This document shows, one piece after another, positions 40,540 through 50,761 of a stretch of DNA of 64,000 nt. How positions within the stretch are numbered: the first letter of the stretch is position 1; every line of letters starts with the position of its first letter. The DNA is taken from the NCBI GenBank assembly GCA_977006965.1, contig OZ345370.1:1240001-1304000 (forward strand), in the 5' to 3' direction. Origin of the DNA: Phymatolithon calcareum. Its lineage: Eukaryota; Rhodophyta; Florideophyceae; Hapalidiales. A program made the translations under genes and the position numbers. The notes under the pieces are model-generated. The model was not told the DNA's origin. It worked only from the letters and a program-made list of their open reading frames with translations, and did not search any database.

Positions 40540-42428
40540 GCGCTGTGCTGCCCTTGCTGAGCGTGAGGGGTGGGAAATGCGCCGAAGTCGAACGCCACGC
40601 TGCGCCAAGGGGGAGTGTAGGATTCGGCTAAAGTGCACCGGCGAGCTACGGCCGAGGCGGTGTGGTACCAGGCCTGTCCTGTCCAGCTGGGGCAAACCAT
40701 GACGCCCGAGCGCAATGCGGCGAGATGACGGCACCACACGCCGGCGAGGGCGGGACGAGGAAGCACGAGGATGGGTCTTGGGGTGGGCCGCGGGGAGGGG
40801 AGGTCGTGCCCGTCGACGGGAAAGAGGGACTTGCGGAGGCGACGCTGGAGCAGCGCCTGCGCCGTAGGTGGAAGCGACCAGCTTGCGCTGTCGCGTCTGC
40901 GAGACAGGCGATCTGCCCAACAATTTAAGACCGAAGGAATATGGCGCGTCGAAATTGTGACGCCGTGTGCCTCGCAGAGGGCACGCAATTCCCGGAGCTT
41001 CGTGAGGAGCCGGGGTGCTCGACTGGTGTAGTTCCGCACCATGTAGTACGTGACCATCGAGTCTGTGACGAGCTGAACGTGCAGTCCGCGCGCGAAGCGC
41101 GCGAAGTTTTGCACTGCAAAGATGGCGGCAGTTAGCTCGAGCTCGTTGATATGGGCACCCTCTTCTTCTTCTGAGAAAAACCCGGAGGCTGGTACTGTGC
41201 CATTCCAAGCCGCCCCCCATCCCCCCATGCTTGCGTCTGTGAATAGGACGGCGTCCGGGGCGGGCCAGATAACGCGACCAACATGCGGGTTTTTGGACAG
41301 GCGGGACCACCATTGTAGGTCTCGCAGAGCAGCGTGAGAAAGACGAGGATCCCGCCCCGAGCGATGTGAGGGGGGCATTTGGGGGGTGGCAGGGCAGGAC
41401 TGAGTGGGTCGTAGGGCGTTGAATAGTTCGCGAAGGCGAAGACGCCCGTCGATTAGAGCCGGAGAGGCGGCGTTTGCCAAACCTGTGAAATGCCGAATGG
41501 CGGATGTGCGAACGTGGCGACGGTGGCCGCCGGCGTAGGAGAGTAGCTGCTGCGCCGCGGTCTCTATCTTGGCCACTTTCTGGGGAGGTAGAAGAAATAG
41601 CTCGTACTTGGTGTCCACTATAATGCCTAAGATCTCCAGCCGTTGCAGGCCGGAGAAATTGCACTTCTGAGGGTGGAGGGAAATTCCCAGTCGTGATAAG
41701 AGGGCGCGAAACTCGCGGCCCAAGCCGGCGGTGTCGCTGCGACTGGCAATACGAGTGGGGGCAGAGGGACAGGCCGCGCCGAAAAAATCGTCGAGGTAGC
41801 TGAATACACGATGCCCGCGTGCGCGAAGGTGCTCGACGACAGGCTTCATGGCTTTCGTAAAGAACCAAGGGGCGACGGCGAGACCACAATTGAGGCACAA
41901 TGGGATGTATATCTCGCCGTCGCCCATACAGAAGGCCAGGCGGAGCTGGTCTGTCCGCCGAAGGCGCAGGTGGTAGTACGCGTCGGAAATGTCCGCCTTG
42001 AAGAGGCAGTCGTTCCTGCGGGTGACTGCTGCCAAATCGGAGATCTGGTCCATGCGGAACGAACGCGTGGCGAGACAGTCGTTTATTCGCTTGTAGTCGA
42101 TCACCAACCGCAACTTGCGGCCGCCACTGATGACAAACGCTGACGAAACACACCCGCCCGCCAGGACCTGTTTGCGCTCGAGGGGGGCTGCTGTGCGCGC
42201 ATACCCGCGTGCAACCCAGCGAGAAGTTTCTGCCTTGGCGAAGCTTCCGTGAGCCTCCGTTAGAGGATATTCCCGGGGTCGGCTCTTTGGAGGAGGCCGG
42301 ACCCAGGGAAGCTGGAGCCCGAAACGGAGCTGGCGCACCAACCAGGGACTTGCTCCGATGTCCTCCCATGCGCGAAAGGCGCGTCCGACTTCCACAAACG
42401 GGGGCACCATTGGGATGGAGAGGATCAC
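40518..42428 (-). CDS. reverse transcriptase-RNase H of the YR retrotransposon
   Basis: A frame of 636 codons follows gag directly: the first codon of the open frame (GTG) overlaps the gag stop. There is no obvious ATG at the start, so it may be made by frameshift or reinitiation. RT motifs are LRLVIDYKRINDCLATRSFR, LFKADISDAYYHLRL (catalytic Asp), GLAVAPWFFTKAM and FSYLDDFFGA (YLDD). RNase H follows with VLFTDASMGGWGAAW, NELELTAAIFA and HVQLVTDSMVTYYM, giving the D-E-D triad. After it comes SGVMVCPSWTGQAWYH, a segment typical of DIRS-group elements. No methyltransferase domain is evident, which fits PAT/Ngaro types better than classical DIRS1. Its end overlaps the recombinase frame by about 20 bases or more. 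Confidence 0.88.
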   Translation of the reverse strand: MILSIPMVPPFVEVGRAFRAWEDIGASPWLVRQLRFGLQLPWVRPPPKSRPREYPLTEAHGSFAKAETSRWVARGYARTAAPLERKQVLAGGCVSSAFVISGGRKLRLVIDYKRINDCLATRSFRMDQISDLAAVTRRNDCLFKADISDAYYHLRLRRTDQLRLAFCMGDGEIYIPLCLNCGLAVAPWFFTKAMKPVVEHLRARGHRVFSYLDDFFGAACPSAPTRIASRSDTAGLGREFRALLSRLGISLHPQKCNFSGLQRLEILGIIVDTKYELFLLPPQKVAKIETAAQQLLSYAGGHRRHVRTSAIRHFTGLANAASPALIDGRLRLRELFNALRPTQSCPATPQMPPSHRSGRDPRLSHAALRDLQWWSRLSKNPHVGRVIWPAPDAVLFTDASMGGWGAAWNGTVPASGFFSEEEEGAHINELELTAAIFAVQNFARFARGLHVQLVTDSMVTYYMVRNYTSRAPRLLTKLRELRALCEAHGVTISTRHIPSVLNCWADRLSRRRDSASWSLPPTAQALLQRRLRKSLFPVDGHDLPSPRPTPRPILVLPRPALAGVWCRHLAALRSGVMVCPSWTGQAWYHTASAVARRCTLAESYTPPWRSVAFDFGAFPTPHAQQGQHSAGARRGD

Positions 42429-43480
42429 TTGCGGTCTTTAACTCTGCCGCGGGTGCGGCGAGCGTCTCGACGGCGAGAGTCTCGACGGCGAAGACCTGTC
42501 TCAAATCCCGTGCTGTCGGTGGAGCGAAAATTGGTTCCAGTGCGTCCGCGCTGCCCAGCGCGGCTGGCAGCGAAGCGCGTGGCGTGGCGTTGTTGCTGGC
42601 GGAAGGCGTATCGACCAGCTGCGCTATAGGCGGCAGGGGGCTCGATGTACGACTCGAGAACGAGAGGGTCCGCGACGCCTGGGGCGTTCTCGTAGCCGCA
42701 GAGGATCTCGTATCGGGACGCTGATAGCTCGTACAGGCCGAAAGCTGAAATGTGGGCGTCAGAGAGCTCGGCTGTGACGTCTGCGACGGCCTCCTGCTGC
42801 GAAGCGTCGGATAAACCAGACTGGATCTCGGTGAGACGGCGGTGGGTGTCACGGAGTGAGTTGACCAAGAAGGTGAGGTAGGCCGATGATGAGTATAGGT
42901 GAGCGGCTTCGGTTGCTCGCCCGATTGTGCTGTTGGCGAATGTTCGGGCGTGAGAAACAACCTCGGGCTCGAACGACACGGGGTAGGTCGGATCGATTTG
43001 GGCGGGGACGTAGAATCGTTCACGGATGCCTGTGCCGCGAAACGACTCGTACCACTCCGTGGAAAACGGCGGTGCACTGTTGGCGCCGGCAGACGCGTCG
43101 TAGTCGAAACCGGCGATGCCTTCGTCTCCCAAGGCTTCGTCGTCAGCACCGGGGTCGACGAGCGCGCCTTCAGTCGGTTCTGCCGGCCCACTGCCGATTG
43201 GGGGGGCTGGGGTTTGGTGCCTGGATGGGGTGTCGGTAGCGAGCCCGGAGAGCGCAGCCGTGCCGGGAGCTTCCGATCTCGGGGCGGGGGTCTCATTTCC
43301 AGCGCTGGGAATGCGCAGATCGCTTAGAGCTTCTTGAACGACCTGTAATAAAGCGGCCTTTGTGGCCGCGTCGAATGGTATCGGGAGCGGTGTGTCGTCC
43401 GTGCTTTGATCCTCTGGCGGCATCCCGCTCGATGGTACCGAAGCGGGGATTTGTGTCAAACCTCCGCGCGATTGCAGCAC
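42425..43480 (-). CDS. gag-like protein of the YR retrotransposon
   Basis: 351 codons, opening just inside repeat A1. The first ~110 residues are Pro/Ala/Glu-rich and disordered. The middle contains SEWYESF-like and FEPEVVSHARTFANSTIGRA segments with predicted helices (AYLTFLVNSLRDTHRRLTEI). The C-terminus is strongly basic (GLRRRDSRRRDARRTRGR), suiting nucleic-acid binding. No zinc knuckle is seen. Identity as gag rests on position, size and composition. Met at residue 20 is an alternative start. Confidence 0.7.
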   Translation of the reverse strand: MLQSRGGLTQIPASVPSSGMPPEDQSTDDTPLPIPFDAATKAALLQVVQEALSDLRIPSAGNETPAPRSEAPGTAALSGLATDTPSRHQTPAPPIGSGPAEPTEGALVDPGADDEALGDEGIAGFDYDASAGANSAPPFSTEWYESFRGTGIRERFYVPAQIDPTYPVSFEPEVVSHARTFANSTIGRATEAAHLYSSSAYLTFLVNSLRDTHRRLTEIQSGLSDASQQEAVADVTAELSDAHISAFGLYELSASRYEILCGYENAPGVADPLVLESYIEPPAAYSAAGRYAFRQQQRHATRFAASRAGQRGRTGTNFRSTDSTGFETGLRRRDSRRRDARRTRGRVKDRK

Positions 43481-43497
43481 GGGGAAGTTCTTTTCTC

Positions 43498-43655
43498 TAG
43501 GATAGAGAAAAGAAGTGACTGCCCAAGTCGGGCCGGTCGCGCCGTCCGCTATCCAAAGTACTTGTACTCTCGCGCGACGGTACCGCGCTGTACGTACAAT
43601 TACATTGCATAATTCGCTGTCAAGTAATTACAATGTGATTTGACAATACAGGGCG
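43498..43655 (-). repeat. split direct repeat A1 (5' edge)
   Basis: 5' terminal copy of repeat A, beginning just upstream of the gag start (43480). Its outer end lies 66 bp from the stop codon of the SAM carrier gene. Confidence 0.88.
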
Positions 43656-43721
43656 ATTTTACAAACTATTCATCTCAAGCGTCGGATTCACTTGATCATT
43701 GTAGCAAACCCGCTTTTTTTC

Positions 43722-44747
43722 CTACAACGTTTTCGCTCGCGCAGTAGCGGCCGCCGGAGTTTTTCTATCCCTAAGTGCGCGTTTGGAGGCTTCGTGAACG
43801 CCAAAAAACACTGCGGTGAACGGGATAAGCCAAGCAACCCTAGCTTGTGATCCTCTGAAAAGACCACGCACGCCCTCCTCCTGTGCCGTTTTGCGCAGCA
43901 CATCGACCACACCAGCATATCTCGCCGTAGCCGCTGTCTGCGTCATGAGCCTTGTCTTTGCCACATCGAGTGGAGTGGTGATGAAGCCTGTACATCCACC
44001 CGCAAGTCCGCCCATAGCCCACTCCTCATGCGGCCGTAGCGTCGCCCGTTTGAGCACAGAGCGCGCGGCGCGTTTATACTGCGTATACAATCCGAATTCG
44101 AGCATTGTGTATGGCACGTCACGCAGGAGTGTTGCACCGTATCTAAAGTTCAATGTAAAAACGAAGTTGGAATTAGTACAGGATACCCAAGTGAAGAAGC
44201 GTGCACCCAACAAGGCTGGTCAATCTTACCCAGCATAAAGGCCGCGGATACCACGTTCCCGTAGGGCTCCTCGAACGGCAGATATCATGCCAGGTTGAAT
44301 ACCGGCCTGAATGCGCTGCTTGAGAACTTCACCAGGGACAAACACAACAGAGCAAGCAACAAAAGCTGCGGCAGCACAGGCAAAGTCCACAACTGGTTGT
44401 GGCAAACGTGAGGCACGGGACTTCGCAGCCTGGGTGAGACCCTCAAATACAGCAAACTTGATCGCACCTGCAGGAACCTGGCCACCTAAAGACGATCCGA
44501 CACCGGCATAGAGGGCACCGAAGCCACGACGTCGCACAACGCCAACGAAAGCACCGATAGCAGACCCTCCGCTCCGACCGGCCTGCATCACTGTCTTGAC
44601 GGTGTCCAGTGGATGCATTGAGGAAACGGCGGCAGCGGTGGCTGCCCCACCCGCCAGAAGATGCTCACCAAGATTCAAACCATCTGAGAGAGGGCGCGAG
44701 AGCAAAGAGACGCCCGGCCGACGGCGCGGTTCAAGCGCGCGCGACAT
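43722..44747 (-). CDS. mitochondrial S-adenosylmethionine carrier (SLC25A26-like)
   Basis: A mitochondrial carrier of about 312 residues with two exons (44747-44230 and 44142-43722) and an 87-bp intron (44143-44229, GTAAG donor, TTTAG acceptor). Splicing joins GLYAG to YGATLLRDVPYT, exactly as in SAM carriers. The three carrier repeats have their signatures: HPLDTVKTVMQ, VPGEVLKQRIQ and TPLDVAKTRLMT. Other SAM-carrier features are QVPAGAIKFAVFE and the third-repeat RVAWLIPFTAVFFGVHEASK. The start at 44747 is the first ATG. It imports SAM into mitochondria (or plastids; plant SAMC is dual-targeted) in exchange for S-adenosylhomocysteine. The YR retrotransposon sits 66 bp beyond its stop. Confidence 0.9.
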
Positions 44748-46878
44748 AGCGGATTGCGTCCTTGGCACGGTTTGTGCGCGGTCCGGATGAATCGCGCACT
44801 GGTCAATGAGAGGAAGATGAATCGATAAAAAAGTAGGGATCGGGAAAATGGGCTTATCCAGTGATCGAGGGTGGACGTCCGTAGGAATTGCGCAGATAAA
44901 ATGACAGAATGTATGGATTGTTTGCCTGTACGATACCTTGCCACGTTTTTAGTATCATATCATGATCTCCTCGCATGCGTAGATCTCCAGCGCCCCGTGT
45001 ATCATATTCTTGTTGTGCGAGTCGGATTCGGCTACGAACAGGGTGCGGATCGGGGAAGGATGAACGTCTAAAACTAGTATGGCGAAGGTGGAGCATTCCT
45101 TAGCTGTTCCCAAATACTGGAAGCGAAAAGCAGTCTCAACCTACCTATCTAGTACACCCGCAAATGCAGTACAATCACGGGCCAGCGGCGTTGCAAGGAA
45201 ACTGCTGCATCGTTACTATCGCTGCTCGGCCCGGAACCTCCCAAATTGCGGAACTATACTCATGTCTCGTGTAGAGCGCATTCCATTGCCTTGCCGCACT
45301 ATGTGTCCAGGCTGTTCAAGCCATACTGTTCTCCATTTCGTGCTCGTGCGGTAGCCACTGTCGAAGGCGCGGCGACAGCTGCAGAGGGCTCTGAGCGGAT
45401 TGTTTGTCTGAAGAGCATTCCATTGTCCAGCCTGGCGTATCCCTACCACTCTTACCTGTCCTGATAGTATCGGCGTGTACGCGTTCATCTCCACCGTTTG
45501 ACAAGCCTGGCGCTGCGTGTCTGGACTGAGATTTTGTCTTTTCACGAAGAACACACTTGTTCGTACTCCGATGCACCCAGTGCGGGACGACCAGATCTGT
45601 TCTTAAGTGTAGATAGGACAAAGTGCACTGCTTTCCATATGCGGACAAGCACATGCACGTAGCGCGCTTACGTTAGTACCGAAGACCGCTGAGATATCGG
45701 TTCCATGCGTACATGGCAAGCAGAAGCATGTAATGCAAGATTCGTCGCAATGTGCAACTTTCTCTTCATGTTGAAGGCCGTCGCGCGTCCGGGGGTTTTG
45801 GCAGCTAAAGCCGTTTGGCTGAGACCGAAAAACAGGTTGCATAAGGGGATGCCTAAGATGACAGGGTCTATCGAGACTGATACGGGAATCTTGGGCAAAC
45901 TTTGAGCAATTTCAAATTGCGACCATGACAAACTATTTCTCGGCGACCTGGCTAGGAAACTGTTTCTCTTCTTCGGGCAGCACAGAACATAATGTTAGTC
46001 TTCGAAGCTGTCAGACGGCATATTGGTGTTTACAATTAGCTTGGCATGTGGGCTTGGGGAAGGTTGGGGATTGGCAATCACACAGTTTTGAAAGGGAAGG
46101 GAATTTGTGTGTTTCTGACGAATGTGTTCCACCATTTTGCCACCAACCACATGTACAAAGTCGCACATATCTCAGGGGAGCACAGAGCGCAAATGCCGTC
46201 AAAGCGAATGAAATTTATTTCTCCTCTCTTCAATATTCGGTTTATGCCCTAGAAACTTATCTCTTGGTAAAAGATTTCGTCAGAGTGTTTCAGCACATGA
46301 ATGACACGAGTTTTCTCATCGGACTGTCGACGATCAGCCCGGTCCTACCCCTTCAACATATGCATCTTTGAGAGTCATAAATGTCGGTGCTAATCTCTCG
46401 GCGCACCACATTATCGCGCTTCTGCCTTCCATAATTCTCCTTCTACACTGGCAACCACTAAATATTTTATAGACTTTTCCGACTACAAGATAATCACCCG
46501 CAGGTGCCTCAACCGGACTCTGTGAGACCCCCGCGGCTGGTAGACTCTCAATTTGTCCACACAATATGTTGACCACTTACAAGGCTATCACAGAAAAGGG
46601 GATGACTGCTGGAACATATTGGTCCAATTCCAAGGAGTAAATGGGTAGCTGTTACTCCTAGCAAAACTAACATTTCGTGCGACCCACGTTCTCGCATGCG
46701 AGGTCCCAATTCTTGACCACCCATGCCTGACCCTGCAAACATGGACGACTCTGTTCTGCTCAGTTGTGTGGAAGGAAGTATACCGACGGAGAGCTAGTCA
46801 AGTAAAAGACTCCTTGACCTTCTATTCACAATTATCTTCTGTATATCGAACGATCTCTTGTAACAATACTTGAAGATA
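44748..46878. other. intergenic, nothing recognised
   Basis: Many short frames on both strands, the longest about 148 codons (plus 45925-46371), none with a domain. It includes the upstream regions of two divergent genes. Confidence 0.5.
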
Positions 46879-47502
46879 ATGACTACTGTGCAGAACCCAA
46901 GTCCCGAACTCCAAGCGCTTGCAGACCAACTACCCTGCACGTTTCAAGCTCCTGCTCCATTACTTGCGGCGTGGCAACAGATTCGACCAGAAAACGGGAT
47001 ATCTTTGGACAACTTGCAGCTCGATTCTAATGAACCCCAGACTGAACAGAATCTTCGTCGAAGCAAGCGCCGAAGAAAGGTTTCTCCGAAGCCAAAGGCC
47101 ACTTCCATGGATCGACGAAAGCGACTCAAAGTCACTGCCGCTGACATAGAGGGAGGTGAAGATCCAGAGCCATCTATAGTTGAATCGGTCCTTCAGGTAC
47201 AGGCTGGCGCAACAGGCGATAATAGGACAGGAGCGGTGCCAACAGAAGATAGCGACGCCAAGTCAGTCAAGAAGCAAAGAGGAAGGAAAAATGTGGACTT
47301 GAGCACAGGGCCTGTTACAGATCGAGGAGAAGAAGAGGAGGAGGTTGTCGCCATTCTTGCAAAAGGCAAAGAAGGCCGCTTTGTTTATTACAAAGTGGTT
47401 TTTGCAGGGGACGAGGACAAAGATGCAGTGTGGCTTAAGAAATCCGAGCTGAGCAACTGCAAAGGACTGATCCGTATATTTGAGGCAATCAACAAAGTAT
47501 GA
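46879..47502 (+). CDS. chromo-like domain nuclear protein
   Basis: 207 residues from the ATG at 46879 (the open frame begins at a TTG nine bases earlier). The N-terminal ~60 residues are neutral. Then a basic, NLS-rich stretch follows (NLRRSKRRRKVSPKPK and MDRRKRLKV), then an acidic linker ending GEEEEEVVAILA. The last ~60 residues resemble a chromodomain: VVAILAKGKEGRFVYYKVVF, then DAVWLKKSELSNCKGLIRIF. This corresponds to the chromo pattern of E/V-x-x-I, an aromatic Y-x-V-x-[WF], a Trp and a helix. Some aromatic-cage residues are missing, so methyl-lysine binding is uncertain. It is probably a small chromatin protein. Confidence 0.6.
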   Translation: MTTVQNPSPELQALADQLPCTFQAPAPLLAAWQQIRPENGISLDNLQLDSNEPQTEQNLRRSKRRRKVSPKPKATSMDRRKRLKVTAADIEGGEDPEPSIVESVLQVQAGATGDNRTGAVPTEDSDAKSVKKQRGRKNVDLSTGPVTDRGEEEEEVVAILAKGKEGRFVYYKVVFAGDEDKDAVWLKKSELSNCKGLIRIFEAINKV

Positions 47503-48881
47503 ATGAAATATTGCACGAGTCAGAGGTTCGTACATATTCCTCCCTGAAATTTGGACCGCAATTTCTGGAAGGCATACCTTTACAAGAATGACGTTGATGA
47601 TTTTTTAATTGAATTTCTTGCCCTCATTCGACTCATCGTAAACCCGTCTAGAGTTTCATGGCCGATCTCAGGAATGCATCGCGTTTTTTCGTCTGTGTAC
47701 GAAGAACAGCCTTCGTCGGCTTAGACTGTGCACATATCGCTGCACAACATAGTCAATTCCACATGTAGAGCGCTCGCAGAGCGGTCTTGTCGAGATCTGG
47801 AAAATTCGTAGTGCGTCCTGGTTCGCTCCGTCAACCATCCGACGAAGTGACGGGAAGTACTGGCGAAGGCGATTCAGCCGTGCGGTTCTGCGGCATGCAC
47901 GAGTGACAATGGAGTTTAGCAATGCCATTCTGAAAACTTAGTTACGGCGAAACTTCACATCGGGGAACTGACGGCAATAGCTCAACGCTCAAAAGCAAGG
48001 AAAAATGGGAACGTTTGGCCAGACTCACGTAAATTAAGACGATCGACTTCGCTCGACGGCAATCTAATGCAGCGAGAATCTACAGACAGTCCAGACTACC
48101 TATGTCCAGATGGTGCATTGCTCTTCGTGAGTTTTAGATTTGTTGCGACTAGTTGTATTAACGCGTTCTCTCGAATAGTGCGCCATGTTCTCGGTGATAT
48201 AGAGAAAATACCTGCAAAGCCAGGGGCGCACTGCGTCTCGTCGAGAGAGTCAAGGCACAGGCGTTCGCCTAAAGATATCTAAATTAGGATGGGCTATTCA
48301 TGCTTTCAATCAAAAATGAGGACAATTTTCTGTCATGACCCTCACAGCTAACGACAGGGAGCACAAATCGGAACATAAGAAAGGAATGTTTCACGTGCGT
48401 GAATTTTCATGCTGACAATACATGTTCCCAAAGTGTGAAGCTCGGGCCATCGCCACTCCAGTATCTCACCGGATTACCGAGATCCATTGAGGCACTGTTA
48501 CCTAATCCAGGTCTACCACAAATGGAACAAGTGCTCAACTACTGTTTCTCACACGTCTTTCGCAGACCGTGTGTTCGCACGTACGATTGCCGCGAGTACT
48601 CGCTCTGCGCCTTTGGCTTAACCCTAATGAACCCATTAAAGGGTGACCCATGCGGCACTCTTTTTGGTTGAACGCATTGCTGCTGCATCACAGAACCCCA
48701 ATACAGTAGGCATCTTGAGTCGTTAAGAAAGTGGACCCTCCAAAACAAACTGTATTGAGAGCGGGAGAACAAGGAAAAAGCCTGTCACAATGGTATAGAA
48801 TCAAATTGGTGGAGAGATTTAAAAGTCCCGCTCTGCTGCACACAGCCATTTGTTCGGGACCAAGTGCGAAACTCATTCACA
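47503..48881. other. intergenic, nothing recognised
   Basis: Only short frames; no repeat or domain seen. Confidence 0.5.
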
Positions 48882-49469
48882 ATGCTAGTACCGGCATCGA
48901 TCGTGGCGAAACTTCGCGCCTTGGGCCCTGACACCATTCCAAAGACAATCAGGGACGTTTCCGCAAAGTTCCCCAAGCACCTCGTGACCGTGGCGTCTGT
49001 AATGACACCGCAGCTCGCAGCCGCGCCGGTGGATATTCTGCTTGTCCAGATCGCAGGGATCCTGACCCTAGTGCTCTGGCTCGCGTTTTCCTATTTTGGA
49101 TTTACAAAAGTTTTGGTGTCGTCAGAACAGAGCTCCGATGCATTTAAGGCTTCTGAGCAATGGATGCGGATTATACGCGTCGACATCGTCGGTTTTGGGC
49201 CACGCTTCCTCCTTCTCTTTATTGGAATGCTGGAGATTGTTCTGGCCCAGCTTTTGCTCACTCAATATCGCAACATCGGGATATATGGGCTGCTCTTCGT
49301 CATGATGAATGCTGTGATTGTTTGCCATGCCCTCGGAAAGCCCAAGATGAAGGCCTTCTTCTATTTCATTTTGCTTGCTACGCTGCTGATCATTTGCAAG
49401 AACGCGGACATCCAGCATTTGGTTAACTTTGAATTCAAATCCCTGACGTTCCTCTTCGGCGACAAGTAA
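48882..49469 (+). CDS. four-helix membrane protein, possibly DoxX-like
   Basis: 195 residues from the ATG at 48882. After a ~50-residue soluble N-terminus there are four hydrophobic segments: DILLVQIAGILTLVLWLAF, FLLLFIGMLEIVLAQLLL, IGIYGLLFVMMNAVIVCHAL and AFFYFILLATLLIICK. A four-helix arrangement with a short G-x-x-E in helix 2 is seen in the DoxX superfamily, which is the best guess. No signature allows a firm call. Intracellular membrane location is unknown. Confidence 0.65.
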   Translation: MLVPASIVAKLRALGPDTIPKTIRDVSAKFPKHLVTVASVMTPQLAAAPVDILLVQIAGILTLVLWLAFSYFGFTKVLVSSEQSSDAFKASEQWMRIIRVDIVGFGPRFLLLFIGMLEIVLAQLLLTQYRNIGIYGLLFVMMNAVIVCHALGKPKMKAFFYFILLATLLIICKNADIQHLVNFEFKSLTFLFGDK

Positions 49470-50032
49470 CTCCAGACCATCATTACCATCTCGGACATGC
49501 TTTTTCCACAAGTTGGACTTCCTTCGTGATCTTCCGACCCCAATTTCAAGCAATCATCTACCAAGAAGAAACGCTTTGTTCTAGCTTCCGTCTCTCAATT
49601 GTTTCCTCATGCTTCAGCTTTCCGTTTTTCAAAGGTTGTGCCATTAGCGAGAATAATTATAAGCGTTTCTGCCCCACTGATTTTCCTTCGCGCACGGAAA
49701 TAAAATTACACTCGTGTCCAATCCGACTTAAGTTTCTAGGATGAACGCATCTGCAAAGGTTATTTGCCCTGGAAAAGTAATCGATGTCGAAGATCCTACT
49801 GTAGTAATGCACAATTCGGTCATAGTGGGCGTGAATCAAATTCATACCAGACGTTCTCTACATTTTCATTACTTGCGATGTAGCTCCAAAACTTCGGTAA
49901 TCCCTTCAGCATGAGACTGAAATAATATACATGGTTTACAGATTAAATATCACGTAGCAATGCCGTAGAAACAGTCGTCCACGACTGCATTGGCCCAAGA
50001 ACATGTCTCGCTAGTGGTGAACGCAAAGTTGG
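49470..50032. other. intergenic, convergent 3' ends
   Basis: AT-rich gap between two converging genes. Nothing recognised. Confidence 0.5.
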
Positions 50033-50761
50033 TCACAAGAGAAGCTCTAGGGCCGCGTCCAATATTGGGTCATCCTCAGGCTTAATAAGTCTATGGTCGT
50101 GTGCACGACATAACAGCTCATCAGAAGGTTCATACGGGGGCCACAACTTTGTCCGCTCAGGACTTTCGAGCGACTGCGTGTCGTCATCATCAACAGATGC
50201 AGTCGTACAATCGTCAACCGCAGATTCTGCGTCAAAATCAAGTCTTTTGCGGGACGCCAACACTGGAGCGTGCTTCGCCAAGGAGCCAATCTTTGTTGCC
50301 GACTTGACTTCAGTCTCAAGGTGTTGGACTGCACACGTAGGTGTCACGCTTGCGGGGACGCCTTCGATGGAGAAAGTACCTGTCTCCCGAGTGCTGTTCT
50401 TGGGTGTCTTGTTCTCAGTGCTACCCTGGCGCTGTTTAGACTCTGCCTCTGCGTCGACTAGGGGATTGTCAGTATCGAGCGAGGATGTCAGATCCAATAC
50501 TTCTGACCTGAGTTCTTTGCGCTTGGCGACAGGAAATCGTATCCTGGTTTGCACCTTGGTCGCCGATTTGGTGAGCAGTTTCCTCGCACTTGTCCTGCGA
50601 GTTACGACAGGAGATGTTTTCAAAACAGGTGATGCCTTTGCGATTGGAGTTTCCCTAACTTCGGGTGATGCTTTCGCGGCGGCCGGTGTAAGGCGGGCGC
50701 GCTTGCGCGGAGTTTCATCCTGCTGCGAGCGCTTAAGGGAAGGCTTTCGTGCGCGGAACAT
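50033..50761 (-). CDS. hypothetical basic/acidic disordered nuclear protein
   Basis: 242 residues from an ATG, without introns. The N-terminus is very basic with NLS-like KRSQQDETPRKRARLTP, followed by near-repeats of A-K-A-S-P (AAAKASPEV, IAKASPVLKTSPVV). These look like SP/TP phosphorylation sites. The middle and C-terminus are acidic and Ser/Asp-rich, ending PEDDPILDAALELLL, a short hydrophobic tail that may be a binding motif. Composition suggests a cell-cycle-type regulator or chromatin protein, but no family is recognised. Confidence 0.6.
   Translation of the reverse strand: MFRARKPSLKRSQQDETPRKRARLTPAAAKASPEVRETPIAKASPVLKTSPVVTRRTSARKLLTKSATKVQTRIRFPVAKRKELRSEVLDLTSSLDTDNPLVDAEAESKQRQGSTENKTPKNSTRETGTFSIEGVPASVTPTCAVQHLETEVKSATKIGSLAKHAPVLASRKRLDFDAESAVDDCTTASVDDDDTQSLESPERTKLWPPYEPSDELLCRAHDHRLIKPEDDPILDAALELLL

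Larger units (their letters stand above)
39109..43655 (-). mobile_element. complete tyrosine-recombinase retrotransposon (DIRS order, PAT/Ngaro-like)
   Basis: The element is about 4.55 kb, read on the minus strand. It has gag, RT-RNase H and tyrosine recombinase frames, in that order. Ends are split direct repeats. A 158-bp repeat A occurs at the 5' edge (43498-43655) and again inside the 3' end (39301-39458). A 37-bp repeat B occurs right after the recombinase gene (39458-39494) and at the 3' edge (39109-39145). In element order this is A1-genes-B1-A2-(155 bp)-B2. The B1/A2 junction has exactly the sequence expected if the two outer ends were joined in a circle. The A copies are identical by eye and no frame is broken, so the insertion is recent and may be active. 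There is no target duplication, as expected for recombinase-based integration. Confidence 0.88.

Noticed and set aside
39484-43296. A single 1270-residue protein
   Set aside because: Only the C-terminal ~350 residues carry a domain. The rest overlaps gag and RT in another frame and has shadow-like Pro/Arg/Ser composition.
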